Shown piece after piece: positions 1-8,256 of a DNA stretch of 29,652 nucleotides (the first letter of the stretch is position 1; each line of letters starts with the position of its first letter). The notes under the pieces were generated by a model. It was not told the DNA's origin, did no database searches, and saw only the letters and a program-made list of their open reading frames with translations. Both the position numbers and the translations under genes were made by a program. Origin of the DNA: Verrucomicrobiales bacterium (GTDB lineage Bacteria; Verrucomicrobiota; Verrucomicrobiia; Verrucomicrobiales; Akkermansiaceae); the NCBI GenBank assembly GCA_003527555.1, contig DPWT01000284.1, forward strand, positions 1 through 29,652. Direction: 5' to 3'.

Positions 1-2
1 CC

Positions 3-623
3 ACCGCCGTGGCCGGAGGCACTGCCAACGCCGCTGCAGTCATCCACGATATCGCGGATATCACGCTCGGTGCAGGAGCGGGCGGCACCATATTCAACAT
101 TGTAACTGGTGCTACCACTGCTACCAGCACCGGAGCCTCCTCATTCCGCGTAGCGGCAGGGAGCAACAACGCGGGTTTCATCTCGGCGGGGTCTAATACC
201 GGTGTAATCGGATTTGTGGGTCAGAACTCCGTGGCGTTCAGTAGCTCCTACCCAGGCGTGAACGCGCTGGCGAGCGGGACGGTCGGTGCCGGCTCAAATT
301 TCGTGCAATATGCTTCTAGCAGCTCCGTTTGGGCCGCACTCGGTACCGCGGGCAACTCGGGCTGGGGCTTTGCCGAAGGGCAAACCGGATTTGTGGGCAT
401 CGAGTTCAATATCTCCGGCACCACGCACTACGGCTGGGCACAGTTTACGCGCGATACCAGCAACGACGACTACATCCTCCACGGCTTCGGTTACGAAAGC
501 GTGCCCGGTGCATCCTCGATGACCAGCAACACCGTTGACGCTGTTCCCGAGCCAAGCTCACTCGCTCTGCTCGCACTCGGTGCCACTGGCCTGATGCGCC
601 GCAGACGTCAAAAGGCGGCTTAA
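3..623 (+). CDS. PEP-CTERM sorting-domain exported protein (5' truncated by window edge)
   Basis: The frame is open to the left edge, so the N-terminus, which should hold the signal peptide, lies outside the window. A GTG at position 9 is in frame but sits inside low-complexity Ala/Gly/Thr-rich sequence and is unlikely to be the start. The visible part is rich in Gly, Ala, Ser and Thr, as in secreted beta-rich proteins. It has a stretch with FNISGTTHYGWAQFTRD, a pattern seen in PEP-CTERM proteins of Verrucomicrobia and Planctomycetes. The last 26 residues form the sorting signal: the VPEPS motif, a hydrophobic helix (LALLALGATGLM) and a basic RRRR tail. In this family the signal is processed by an exosortase and the protein ends up in the envelope or exopolysaccharide matrix. 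The ligand or function of the main body is unknown. Confidence 0.88.
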   Translation, partial: TAVAGGTANAAAVIHDIADITLGAGAGGTIFNIVTGATTATSTGASSFRVAAGSNNAGFISAGSNTGVIGFVGQNSVAFSSSYPGVNALASGTVGAGSNFVQYASSSSVWAALGTAGNSGWGFAEGQTGFVGIEFNISGTTHYGWAQFTRDTSNDDYILHGFGYESVPGASSMTSNTVDAVPEPSSLALLALGATGLMRRRRQKAA

Positions 624-650
624 TAAAGCTCCGCTATAACCTCTACAGAT

Positions 651-708
651 CGCCCTCGCTGCTGAATCTCCTCCGGAGGACGGTTAAGCGGGGGCGTTCT
701 TCTTTGTT
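651..708 (+). terminator. Rho-independent terminator after the PEP-CTERM gene
   Basis: CGCCCTCGCT (651-660) pairs with AGCGGGGGCG (687-696), a ten-pair stem with one G-T wobble. The loop holds a second small palindrome (TCCTCCGGAGGA). A T-rich run, TTCTTCTTTGTT, follows at once. It starts 28 bases after the stop codon of the PEP-CTERM gene and ends before the next gene. Confidence 0.75.
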
Positions 709-744
709 ACTTTATCATTTCTCATTTTTTACTCTACTCAACAC

Positions 745-3705
745 ATGACTGACTCTTCGCGACTAGCCAAGCGCGTCCTCCTTATCGGCTGGGACGCCGC
801 CGACTGGAAACTGATCGACAAATACATGGCCGAGGGATCGATGCCCTACATGAAGCAGTTTCTGGAGCGTGGATCGCGCGGCAACCTCGCCACCCTTCAG
901 CCCGTGCTCAGCCCGATGTTGTGGAACTCGATCGGCACCGGCAAGCGGTCGTACAAACACGGCATCCACGGTTTTACCGAGCCGATGCCCGACGGCAAGG
1001 GCATCCGCCCGTCGTCAAGCACCACGCGCAAGTGTAAGGCACTGTGGAATATTTTCACCCAGGAAGGGATGACCTCCAACGTGGTGAGCTGGTTCGTCGG
1101 CCACCCGGCGGAACCAATCAAAGGCGTCTGTGTCTCGGAAATGTTCCGCTCGGTTCCCATCGATAAAAAAGACCCGCAGTCCACCGAGCTTCCTGAGCTG
1201 CCACCTCAGAGCGTGCATCCCGAGTCGATGCGTGACGAACTCGCCGAGCTGCGTCTGCACCCAGGTGAGTTGACCGAGGCAGAGATCCTGCCCTTCATCC
1301 CCAACGCTGCCAAGATCAAGCAGAGCAAGGACCGCCGCTTGCAGTCGTTTGCGAAATTATTCTCTGAAATGATCAACACGCACAACGCCGCGACCCATCT
1401 CATGGAGAATACCGACTGGGATTTCATGGGCGTTTACGTGGATGCGATCGACCACTTCGGCCATGGCTTCATGGAATACCATCCACCGCGGATGGAGCAC
1501 ATCAGCGAAGCGGATTTTGAAATCTATCAGGACATCATCGCCGGCGTATACAAATTTCACGACCTGATGCTCGGCCGCATGATGGCGCTGGCTGGTGAAG
1601 ACACCACCATCGTGCTGTGCTCTGATCACGGTTACCACAGCGATCATTTACGCCCGAAGGAAACACCCAAGGAGCCGGCAGGACCAGCGGTGTGGCACCG
1701 GGATCAGGGTATCATCGCGATGGCCGGGCCGGGGGTTAAGCAAGGCGAGACCATCGTCGGCGCCAACCTCCTCGACATTGCCCCGACCATCCTGAACCTC
1801 CTCGGCCTACCTGCGGCAAAGGATATGGACGGCAAGGCACTGACCCAAGCCATCGGTGCGCCCGGCTGGTCCCCACCCGAGCTGATCGAAAGCTGGGAGG
1901 ACGTGCCCGGAGAATCAGGCATGCACCCCCGGGACAAGCAGGAAGATCCGTTCGCAGCACGTGAGGCACTCAAGCAGTTGGTTGAGCTGGGCTACATCGA
2001 GGAACCGGATCCCGATGCGGAAAAAGCTGCGAAACAAGCGTCGCGTGAGGCGAAGTTCAACGTCGCCCGCTCGTATATGGAAGGCGGCCTCCTTGACGAA
2101 GCCTCCAAGCGGCTTGAAGAGCTGTTCGAGGCAGAACCCGACCAGCCGCGCTTTGGGGTGGCTCTACTCAGGGTCTACATGCGCCAGAGCCGCTTTGATG
2201 AAGTTCGACCCTTGGCTGAAAAACTGCTGGGCGAAATGGAAAAGGTTAACACATCCAAGGCGGACCGGATCGATGACGCGATCAAAGCCATCGAAGAAAA
2301 ACCCGAAAAAATCATCGCAAACGCGGAGGAGCAGATGGAGGAGGCCTACCAGAAGCGTGTCGAGGCCGAGAAGACCGCCGCTAAGGACGAGGACCGGGAG
2401 CCCGTCGAAATCGAGCGTCCCGCCGTGAAGATTGACGAGGAATCGCTGGGCAACCGAAAACAGAAGCTACAGACCGCCGTTGAACAAATCCGGGGATTTG
2501 ATATTCGGTCGATCCCGACGGTGAACATGTTGTTAGGTCGTCTGGAAGCCATAGATGGAAATCTTGAAAAGTCACTGGAGCATCTCAACAAGGCTGAAAA
2601 AGCCGAGCCACGGCTTCCCGGCTTGCATCTACAACTTGGCCAGACCTATTTGCGCATGCGCCGCAATGAATCGGCCATTCGTGCCTTCCAAAAGGCACTG
2701 GACATCGATAGTGACAATGCCTCCGCGCACGAAGGACTGGCGGCCGCACTGCAGCGTCTCAAGCGTAACGACGAAGCGCTCGACCACGCCTTGACCGCCG
2801 TCGAGCTCGTGCACGACATGCCCCGCGCCCACCTGCGTCTCGGGGTCACCCTCGTCCGCTTGAAACATTTCGAACAGGCCGTGCAGGCATTTGAGACCTG
2901 TCTCAAGCTCGCACCCATGACCGGTGCCGCCCACCGCTATCTTGCGATGATCTTCCGCAACCACCTCGACCAACCAGAACTCGCGGAAAAACACCGCGCC
3001 GAGCTTCGCCGCGTTCAGAAGAAACGGAAGAAGGACAAAACAATAGCCCAACAGAAATCCTTCGCGGAAAATCCACCGCATCAGCTCGCCCCCGGCCCGA
3101 CGGGAATTTACCCGGCATCCAACCCCGAGGAGATCATCACCATTGTCTCGGGACTGCCACGCACCGGCACCTCGGTGATGATGCAGATGCTCGCCGCCGG
3201 TGGTATCGAACCACTGAGCGACGGCAACCGCGAAGCAGACGAATCCAATCCCAGGGGATACTACGAATACGACAAGGCGATCCAACTCGCATCGGACTCC
3301 TCATGGGTCGGCGACGCCAAAGGCAAGGTCGTCAAGATCGTGGCTCAGCTTCTGCCCAATCTGCCCGATTTCATCGACGGGAAAATCGCCCGCTACCGGA
3401 TCGTCTTCATGGACCGCGACCTCGATGAGGTCGTTGCCTCCCAACACACCATGCTCAGCAAGCAGGGAAAAAAAGGTGCCGACTTGGACGCAGATAAACT
3501 CAAGGAGACCTACGCGTCACAACTCGACTCCGTGCAACACATGCTCGCCGAACGGCGCATCTCGTGGGTCCAGATCAAACACGCCGATGTGATCAGCAAC
3601 CCGGAACAAGTCGCCGAAGAACTCAACCAAGGGTTCGGCGGTCACCTCGATGTCCAGGAGATGGTCCAAGTGGTCGATCCTACGCTTTACCGAGAACGAA
3701 CATAA
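745..3705 (+). CDS. Fusion protein: alkaline-phosphatase-superfamily phosphodiesterase + TPR + sulfotransferase-like domain
   Basis: 986 residues with three recognisable parts. Residues about 8-380 match type I phosphodiesterase/nucleotide pyrophosphatase proteins. D17 begins the fold (LLIGWDAAD), S56 lies where the family nucleophile Thr/Ser sits, nine residues before T65-G66, and likely metal ligands are D233, H237, D294, H295 and H318. A charged, Lys/Glu-rich linker (about 490-590) leads to four or so TPR units (about 595-750). Residues about 797-985 resemble P-loop sulfotransferases: GLPRTGTS (803-810) is the 5'-phosphosulfate loop and RDLDEVVAS (891-899) resembles the 3'-phosphate motif. 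There is no signal peptide or membrane segment, so it should be cytoplasmic, where the donor PAPS is found. The substrate is unknown; a role in making a sulfated or phosphorylated glycan or lipid is only inference. The ATG at 745 lacks a clear Shine-Dalgarno sequence, but homology begins within ten residues of it. Confidence 0.85.
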   Translation: MTDSSRLAKRVLLIGWDAADWKLIDKYMAEGSMPYMKQFLERGSRGNLATLQPVLSPMLWNSIGTGKRSYKHGIHGFTEPMPDGKGIRPSSSTTRKCKALWNIFTQEGMTSNVVSWFVGHPAEPIKGVCVSEMFRSVPIDKKDPQSTELPELPPQSVHPESMRDELAELRLHPGELTEAEILPFIPNAAKIKQSKDRRLQSFAKLFSEMINTHNAATHLMENTDWDFMGVYVDAIDHFGHGFMEYHPPRMEHISEADFEIYQDIIAGVYKFHDLMLGRMMALAGEDTTIVLCSDHGYHSDHLRPKETPKEPAGPAVWHRDQGIIAMAGPGVKQGETIVGANLLDIAPTILNLLGLPAAKDMDGKALTQAIGAPGWSPPELIESWEDVPGESGMHPRDKQEDPFAAREALKQLVELGYIEEPDPDAEKAAKQASREAKFNVARSYMEGGLLDEASKRLEELFEAEPDQPRFGVALLRVYMRQSRFDEVRPLAEKLLGEMEKVNTSKADRIDDAIKAIEEKPEKIIANAEEQMEEAYQKRVEAEKTAAKDEDREPVEIERPAVKIDEESLGNRKQKLQTAVEQIRGFDIRSIPTVNMLLGRLEAIDGNLEKSLEHLNKAEKAEPRLPGLHLQLGQTYLRMRRNESAIRAFQKALDIDSDNASAHEGLAAALQRLKRNDEALDHALTAVELVHDMPRAHLRLGVTLVRLKHFEQAVQAFETCLKLAPMTGAAHRYLAMIFRNHLDQPELAEKHRAELRRVQKKRKKDKTIAQQKSFAENPPHQLAPGPTGIYPASNPEEIITIVSGLPRTGTSVMMQMLAAGGIEPLSDGNREADESNPRGYYEYDKAIQLASDSSWVGDAKGKVVKIVAQLLPNLPDFIDGKIARYRIVFMDRDLDEVVASQHTMLSKQGKKGADLDADKLKETYASQLDSVQHMLAERRISWVQIKHADVISNPEQVAEELNQGFGGHLDVQEMVQVVDPTLYRERT

Positions 3706-3731
3706 CTCGCCTGGTATCGGCCATGAGCGTC

Positions 3732-3750
3732 GCTTGTGACTCATACAAGC
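3732..3750 (+). other. Small hairpin downstream of the fusion gene
   Basis: GCTTGT (3732-3737) and ACAAGC (3745-3750) are perfect inverted arms around a seven-base loop, 27 bases after the stop codon of the fusion gene. No T-tract follows (the next bases are TATATATAC), so it is at best a weak terminator or an mRNA 3' stabiliser. It may equally be chance in this AT-rich 145-base gap. Confidence 0.3.
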
Positions 3751-3850
3751 TATATATACAAAGAATCACTGATAAATTGGCTATGATGTCTTGCAAGGTA
3801 TCGCCAAATTATGCAGGTTTGTTTTTTAGCAAAAACATCATTCTCACTGT

Positions 3851-5308
3851 ATGTTGACTCAATTCATTAAATTTTCTGGTCCCTTAATCGTCTTGCTTTT
3901 TCTCGCTTCACTTGTCTCTGGTAGCATTATCTTGGCGAAGGAACGCCCACCAAATTTTATCTTTGTTCTCAGTGATGACATCGCGCAGGGCGACATTGGC
4001 GTTTATGGGCAAAAGCTCATCAAGACACCCAATCTTGACCGCATGGCGGCGGAGGGCACACGCTACCAGCAAGCTTACTGCGGCACTACCGTCTGTGCGC
4101 CATGTCGCTCGGTGTTTTTTACTGGTCTGCATTCCGGCCACTGCCCGGTCCGTGGAAACTGGGAAGTTGCACCTGAAGGTCAGCTGCCGATCCCGGCTGA
4201 AACAGTAACCATCGCGGAGGTCGCCAAGTCCGCTGGATACTCCACCGCCACATTTGGCAAGTGGGGCATGGGGTTTTTTGATTCAACAGGCAGCCCAATG
4301 AAGCAGGGGATCGACCACTTTTTTGGCTATAACTGCCAGCGCCACGCGCACTCGTATTTTCCAACCTATCTTTACAACGATGACAAACCGTTCCTGTTAC
4401 CTGGGAACGACGGCCAGGGTGTTGGTAAAACCTACGCCCAGGAGTTGATCCAGAAGGCGATGATCAAGTGGTTGAAATCAAACGCTGACAAGCCGTTTAT
4501 GATGTTCTACGCGATCACTCTGCCACACAGTAGGCACGAGATGGATGACCTCGGAATTTACAAAGATAAACCGTGGACTGAAAAACAAAAAAACTACGCT
4601 GCCCAAGTCACCCGCATCGATTCCGATATGGGAGAGATGCTCGCCACACTGAAGGATCTCGGGATCGATGACAACACCTTGGTCATTTTTACAGGCGACA
4701 ATGGATCGTCGTTTAGTCCGAAATCAGAAATCGGAAAACGTTTCAACCAGGCCAATGGCTTGCGCGGATTCAAGCGAGGCATGTATGAGGGTGCGCTGCG
4801 ACAAGCCGCCTTCGCCTGGTGGCCGGGAACCGTGCCCGCCGGCCGTGTCGATGAACAGCCGTGGGCGTTCTGGGACCTAATGCCGACCTTTGTTGAGATG
4901 AGCGGAGCCAAGCCGCCGAAGGGATACGAGACCGATGGTTTGTCACTACTTAGCTACCTCAAGGGTGGCAAGGCACCCAAACGTGATTATTTTTACTGGG
5001 AACTGCACCCCCAGCACCACACCGTGCAAGCGGCTCGCTGGGGCAACTGGAAAGCGGTACGCAACGGCGTCCATAAGCCCATCGAAATCTATGACCTCGA
5101 GACCGACTCGGGAGAGTCTAACAACCTAGCCAAATCCCGACCCGATCTCGTTAAGCGTGCGCAGGAAATCTTTACCGAAGCCCACCGTCCAGATCCGAAC
5201 TGGCCACTGGTAGGTCGCAGCAAAAAACATGTCGATAGTTCGAACGCTGCATGGAAAGTAAAAATCTGGCGCGATAAAAATAAATGGGCACCTGAAGGGG
5301 CTCGTTAA
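3851..5308 (+). CDS. Secreted sulfatase (arylsulfatase A-like, formylglycine type)
   Basis: 485 residues, of normal length for a bacterial sulfatase. The N-terminus (residues 1-29) has a hydrophobic core and an LAS/SGS region fitting a signal peptide, so the enzyme acts in the periplasm or outside. The metal-binding start is N35-FIFVLSDD-I with D42/D43. The modification motif is C82-A-P-C-R86, in which C82 would become formylglycine through a separate maturase. Further family landmarks are GKWGMG (K137) and TGDNGSS (D283/N284, metal ligands). A conserved C-terminal segment with [11 protein letters not shown] is also present. It would hydrolyse sulfate esters, most likely on an algal or host polysaccharide; the exact substrate cannot be read from sequence. 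Only 19 bases separate it from the next gene, a SASA esterase, which suggests co-transcription. Confidence 0.93.
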   Translation: MLTQFIKFSGPLIVLLFLASLVSGSIILAKERPPNFIFVLSDDIAQGDIGVYGQKLIKTPNLDRMAAEGTRYQQAYCGTTVCAPCRSVFFTGLHSGHCPVRGNWEVAPEGQLPIPAETVTIAEVAKSAGYSTATFGKWGMGFFDSTGSPMKQGIDHFFGYNCQRHAHSYFPTYLYNDDKPFLLPGNDGQGVGKTYAQELIQKAMIKWLKSNADKPFMMFYAITLPHSRHEMDDLGIYKDKPWTEKQKNYAAQVTRIDSDMGEMLATLKDLGIDDNTLVIFTGDNGSSFSPKSEIGKRFNQANGLRGFKRGMYEGALRQAAFAWWPGTVPAGRVDEQPWAFWDLMPTFVEMSGAKPPKGYETDGLSLLSYLKGGKAPKRDYFYWELHPQHHTVQAARWGNWKAVRNGVHKPIEIYDLETDSGESNNLAKSRPDLVKRAQEIFTEAHRPDPNWPLVGRSKKHVDSSNAAWKVKIWRDKNKWAPEGAR

Positions 5309-5327
5309 AACTTTCCCCATAATAACC

Positions 5328-6800
5328 ATGCCCATGAAGTTACCCTTATTCCCCCTCACCGTTTTTGGTGCCATACTAATGGCATCGGGCGCCCTGCATG
5401 CAGCAAAGCAAGCCCCAGGACCTGAACGCCCACCGGCGCCTACGCTACTCGCCCAGTGCGCCGCGCCCTTCAGGGACAACGCAGTGCTGCAGCAAAAAAT
5501 CAAGCTGCCAGTCTGGGGAACATCGTTGCCGCAGGCGAAAGTTACGGTCGTTTTTGATACCCAGACAAAAACAACCGCCGCGGACAAAGACGGAAACTGG
5601 CGGGTCGTGCTCGATCCAATGGATGCTGTGAAGCTGAAATCCGTCAATGACAGCCCTGTGGGTAAGGTTATGAAAATTGTCTGCGAGAAAGACGGCAGCA
5701 AGGCGGTCAAAAAACTCAACAACCTCGTGATGGGTGACGTCTGGCTCTGTGCCGGACAGTCAAACATGGCTGGCAGAATGAAACGAGCTGGGCACCCCAA
5801 AAATTATCCTCCCAATAGCGTGAACAATGCCAACTATCCGGCACTTCGGCATCTGACACCTAACAAAGAATCATGGCAGGTCTGCAGTCCGGAAACGTCT
5901 GTGTGGATCTCACGAGTCAGCTTTTTCTTTGCCCGCCGAGTGCAGCGCGATGCGCTCGTGCCCATGGGGCTAATGGTAACCGCGGTGGGCGGATCCAATA
6001 TTGAAAGCTGGCTTAACCAGCCTCCCTATCCTACGGGGGGCAATTACACTAAACTGCTCAGCCCGTGGGTCGGTTACAGTATCCGCGGTGCCATCTGGTA
6101 TCAGGGCGAGAGCAACGAGAAAGACGGCCGTGGGTATCAACCTAAACTGGAATCGCTCATCACCGGCTGGCGAAAGGTTTGGAGCCAGGGCGACTTCCCA
6201 GTTCACTTTGTGCAACTTCCGGGGATTGGGAAATCAACCACCGAGAATCCCGCCGGCGGTGATGGTCGAGCCGAAATCAGGCAGGCTTATTTTGAAACAC
6301 TGGCACTCAAGAATACTGGCATGGCGGTGACCATCGACGTCGGTGCGGTCAGTGAACACCCACCTAATAAATATGACGTCGGGGTGCGCTTGGCACGATC
6401 TGTCCTGCAAAAGGTTTATGGATTTAAAGATCTGACATGTTGCCCGCTCTATACCAAACATGTGATCAAAAAAAACGCTGTGTATATCTCATTCGATAAT
6501 ACAAAGTCGGGTCTAATGATTGCAAAAAAGAAAGGTTTCACGCCCCCCAAACCTACTTCCGGCGCCAAATTACAGTGGCTATCGATCCAGGCCAAAGACG
6601 GCAGCTGGCATTGGGCCGATGGAAAAATCGATGGCTCACAGCTTGTAGTTACAGGCAAGAACGTCAGCAATCCCATCGCCGTGCGCTACGCATACACCCA
6701 GCACCCCGTGGGATGTTTACTCTACAATAAAGACGGCCAGCCCGTCGGCCCATTTAGCACGATCGGTTACGGGCCAAAGCCCATCGAAAAAAAGCCCTGA
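5328..6800 (+). CDS. SASA-family (sialate O-acetylesterase-like) secreted esterase
   Basis: 490 residues. The N-terminus (MPMKLPLFPLTVFGAILMAS, then GALHA) is a signal peptide; ATG at 5334 is an alternative start two codons in. An N-terminal beta domain (about 40-130, PFRDNAVLQQ onward) is typical of the sialate O-acetylesterase architecture. The catalytic fold shows the GQSNM block with nucleophile S145, the WYQGESN block with E261, and a DVGAVSEH segment whose H344 is the likely catalytic His. The family removes O-acetyl groups from sialic acids or from plant and algal polysaccharides. Placed 19 bases after a sulfatase, it probably clears acetyl groups from the same glycan. The C-terminal part (about 400-485) looks like a second beta domain. 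Substrate specificity is not resolved by sequence. Confidence 0.9.
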   Translation: MPMKLPLFPLTVFGAILMASGALHAAKQAPGPERPPAPTLLAQCAAPFRDNAVLQQKIKLPVWGTSLPQAKVTVVFDTQTKTTAADKDGNWRVVLDPMDAVKLKSVNDSPVGKVMKIVCEKDGSKAVKKLNNLVMGDVWLCAGQSNMAGRMKRAGHPKNYPPNSVNNANYPALRHLTPNKESWQVCSPETSVWISRVSFFFARRVQRDALVPMGLMVTAVGGSNIESWLNQPPYPTGGNYTKLLSPWVGYSIRGAIWYQGESNEKDGRGYQPKLESLITGWRKVWSQGDFPVHFVQLPGIGKSTTENPAGGDGRAEIRQAYFETLALKNTGMAVTIDVGAVSEHPPNKYDVGVRLARSVLQKVYGFKDLTCCPLYTKHVIKKNAVYISFDNTKSGLMIAKKKGFTPPKPTSGAKLQWLSIQAKDGSWHWADGKIDGSQLVVTGKNVSNPIAVRYAYTQHPVGCLLYNKDGQPVGPFSTIGYGPKPIEKKP

Positions 6801-6873
6801 CGCCCGAAAGAATAAGTGTAGTCTCGCCGTAGAAAGCAAATTCACAACCCAATCCCAACAACACAGTAAAATC

Positions 6874-7869
6874 ATGAAACAAAACCATATAACGAAAGCA
6901 TCCTGCCTATTGACAGCGATGACCGTCGGACTCGCCGGAATGGCATCCGCAGACAGTAAACCCGCCGACGTATCCAAGCCCGTTCAGGTATTCCTGATCA
7001 TGGGCCAATCCAACACCTTGGAATTCGGCAAGGTCAGTGACGAGCTAAAAACAGCCTACCCATTCCTCGCCGCTGATGGTGCTTGGAGCACCCGCAAGGA
7101 TGTCCGCAACGTCTCTGTGATGGTTGGCAGGAAAGGCATCTACCGCAATGAATGGCTAACCGTTGAAAAAAAAGGTAAAATCGGTATCGAAATCGGCATC
7201 GGTCATGAACTCGGCAACGCGGTTGACGCCCCGGTCATGATCCTCAAGAGCTCCATCGGTAACCGCAGCCTCGGCTGGGACCTTCTGCCTCCAGGAACTC
7301 CTCGTTATTCACACGGTGGTAAAGAGCAACCCGCTTATGGGGAGACGTATCCAAGCAAGAGAGACATGAGCAAGATTGTAGCTTACGAAGAAGGCAAGAC
7401 TCTGGGATGGTATGCTGGAAAGCAGTATGACGATGACGTCGCTAACGCCAAGAAGATCCTCGCTGACTTGGGTAAGTACTACCCTGGCGCCACGAAATAC
7501 GAAGTTGCCGGCATCATCTGGTGGCAGGGCGACAAGGACATGCGCAACGCCGCACACGCCGCCGAGTATGAGAAAAACCTAGGTCGTTTGCTCGCTGCTC
7601 TGCGCAAGGACTTCAAAGCTCCTAATGCCAAGTTTGTCTGTGCCTCACTCGGTCAAACCGATGAGAGCGACAAGGACTCTGGCCACGGTAAGATCCTTCA
7701 CGCGATGAAGAACTTCGCTGCCAGCAGTGACGACATCGGCTTCGTCTACAGCAAGCCGCTACTCGACAAACCAAGCAGCTCAAGTGGTCATTACGGTGGT
7801 AATGCCAAGACTTACATGAACGTAGGCGTAGCCCTCGGTAAGGAAATGGCCAAGCAACTCAAGAAGTAG
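6874..7869 (+). CDS. Second SASA/SGNH-type secreted carbohydrate esterase
   Basis: 331 residues with a clear signal peptide (MKQNHITKASCLLTAMTVGL, then AGMASA). It is a compact one-domain protein, shorter than the preceding esterase and only distantly similar. Landmarks are FLIMGQSN with nucleophile S46, a GIGHELG helix, IIWWQGDKD at 217-222, and H306 in SSGHYGG as likely catalytic His. The usual acidic residue of the WxQGExD block is Asp here (D220) rather than Glu. It belongs with acetylxylan-esterase-like SASA proteins and should act outside the cytoplasm on acylated polysaccharide. A 73-base gap separates it from the previous gene in the same direction, and a strong terminator ends the unit, so the sulfatase and both esterases may be one operon. 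Confidence 0.85.
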   Translation: MKQNHITKASCLLTAMTVGLAGMASADSKPADVSKPVQVFLIMGQSNTLEFGKVSDELKTAYPFLAADGAWSTRKDVRNVSVMVGRKGIYRNEWLTVEKKGKIGIEIGIGHELGNAVDAPVMILKSSIGNRSLGWDLLPPGTPRYSHGGKEQPAYGETYPSKRDMSKIVAYEEGKTLGWYAGKQYDDDVANAKKILADLGKYYPGATKYEVAGIIWWQGDKDMRNAAHAAEYEKNLGRLLAALRKDFKAPNAKFVCASLGQTDESDKDSGHGKILHAMKNFAASSDDIGFVYSKPLLDKPSSSSGHYGGNAKTYMNVGVALGKEMAKQLKK

Positions 7870-7914
7870 CTTTTTCTACTCAACCCAATTCATCCGCAAT
7901 TATGCGGCATATTT

Positions 7915-7954
7915 AACGGGCTGGTGCAATTGTCGTGCCAGCCCGTTTTTTTTT
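7915..7954 (+). terminator. Strong Rho-independent terminator of the sulfatase-esterase unit
   Basis: AACGGGCTGG (7915-7924) and CCAGCCCGTT (7938-7947) form a perfect ten-pair stem with a 13-base loop, followed by an uninterrupted T run up to 7954. It lies 45 bases after the esterase stop codon. Confidence 0.93.
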
Positions 7955-8256
7955 AACTAGGATTGTGCGTGGAGTATTTAGCCAATACAGGATAGCTCAA
8001 TAAGCCGTCGAACCCTTTTGGGAGGTATAAATAAGCAAGATAAGTGGCAACCATGTTGAACAAACAAAATAAATAATAACATGATAGAATCCTGCTACTC
8101 ATCTATTGTTTGATGTAAGGTATCATGGGCAGTCCATCTCAGCTCTATCCACACATTGATTTTTCACTGTAAAAATCCATCGTTCTGTGATCAAACCACC
8201 TCACGCCGTGAATTTTCACGGATCATTGTGCACTCCACACGCATCACTCTCCAATT
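7955..8256. other. Gene-free region upstream of pheT
   Basis: About 300 bases between the terminator and the pheT start hold no convincing gene. There is a loose inverted repeat CATGTT (8052-8057)/AACATG (8078-8083) in an A-rich stretch, and a small hairpin CCGTGA (8206-8211)/TCACGG (8216-8221) 35 bases before the start codon. No T-tract follows the second hairpin, and I see no T-box motif or Phe-rich leader peptide. The pheT promoter must be here, but no pair of boxes stands out. Confidence 0.5.

Noticed and set aside
723..735. CATTTTTTACTCT shared by the leaders of the fusion gene (723-735) and the PilC/GspF gene (near 25709-25723)
   Set aside because: The second copy has extra T residues and the motif is mostly a T run, so chance similarity in AT-rich leaders is the simplest explanation.
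8206..8221. Hairpin CCGTGA/TCACGG before pheT as attenuator or T-box terminator
   Set aside because: The loop is four bases with no T-tract, no T-box sequence and no Phe-rich leader peptide are visible, and the arms are only six bases.
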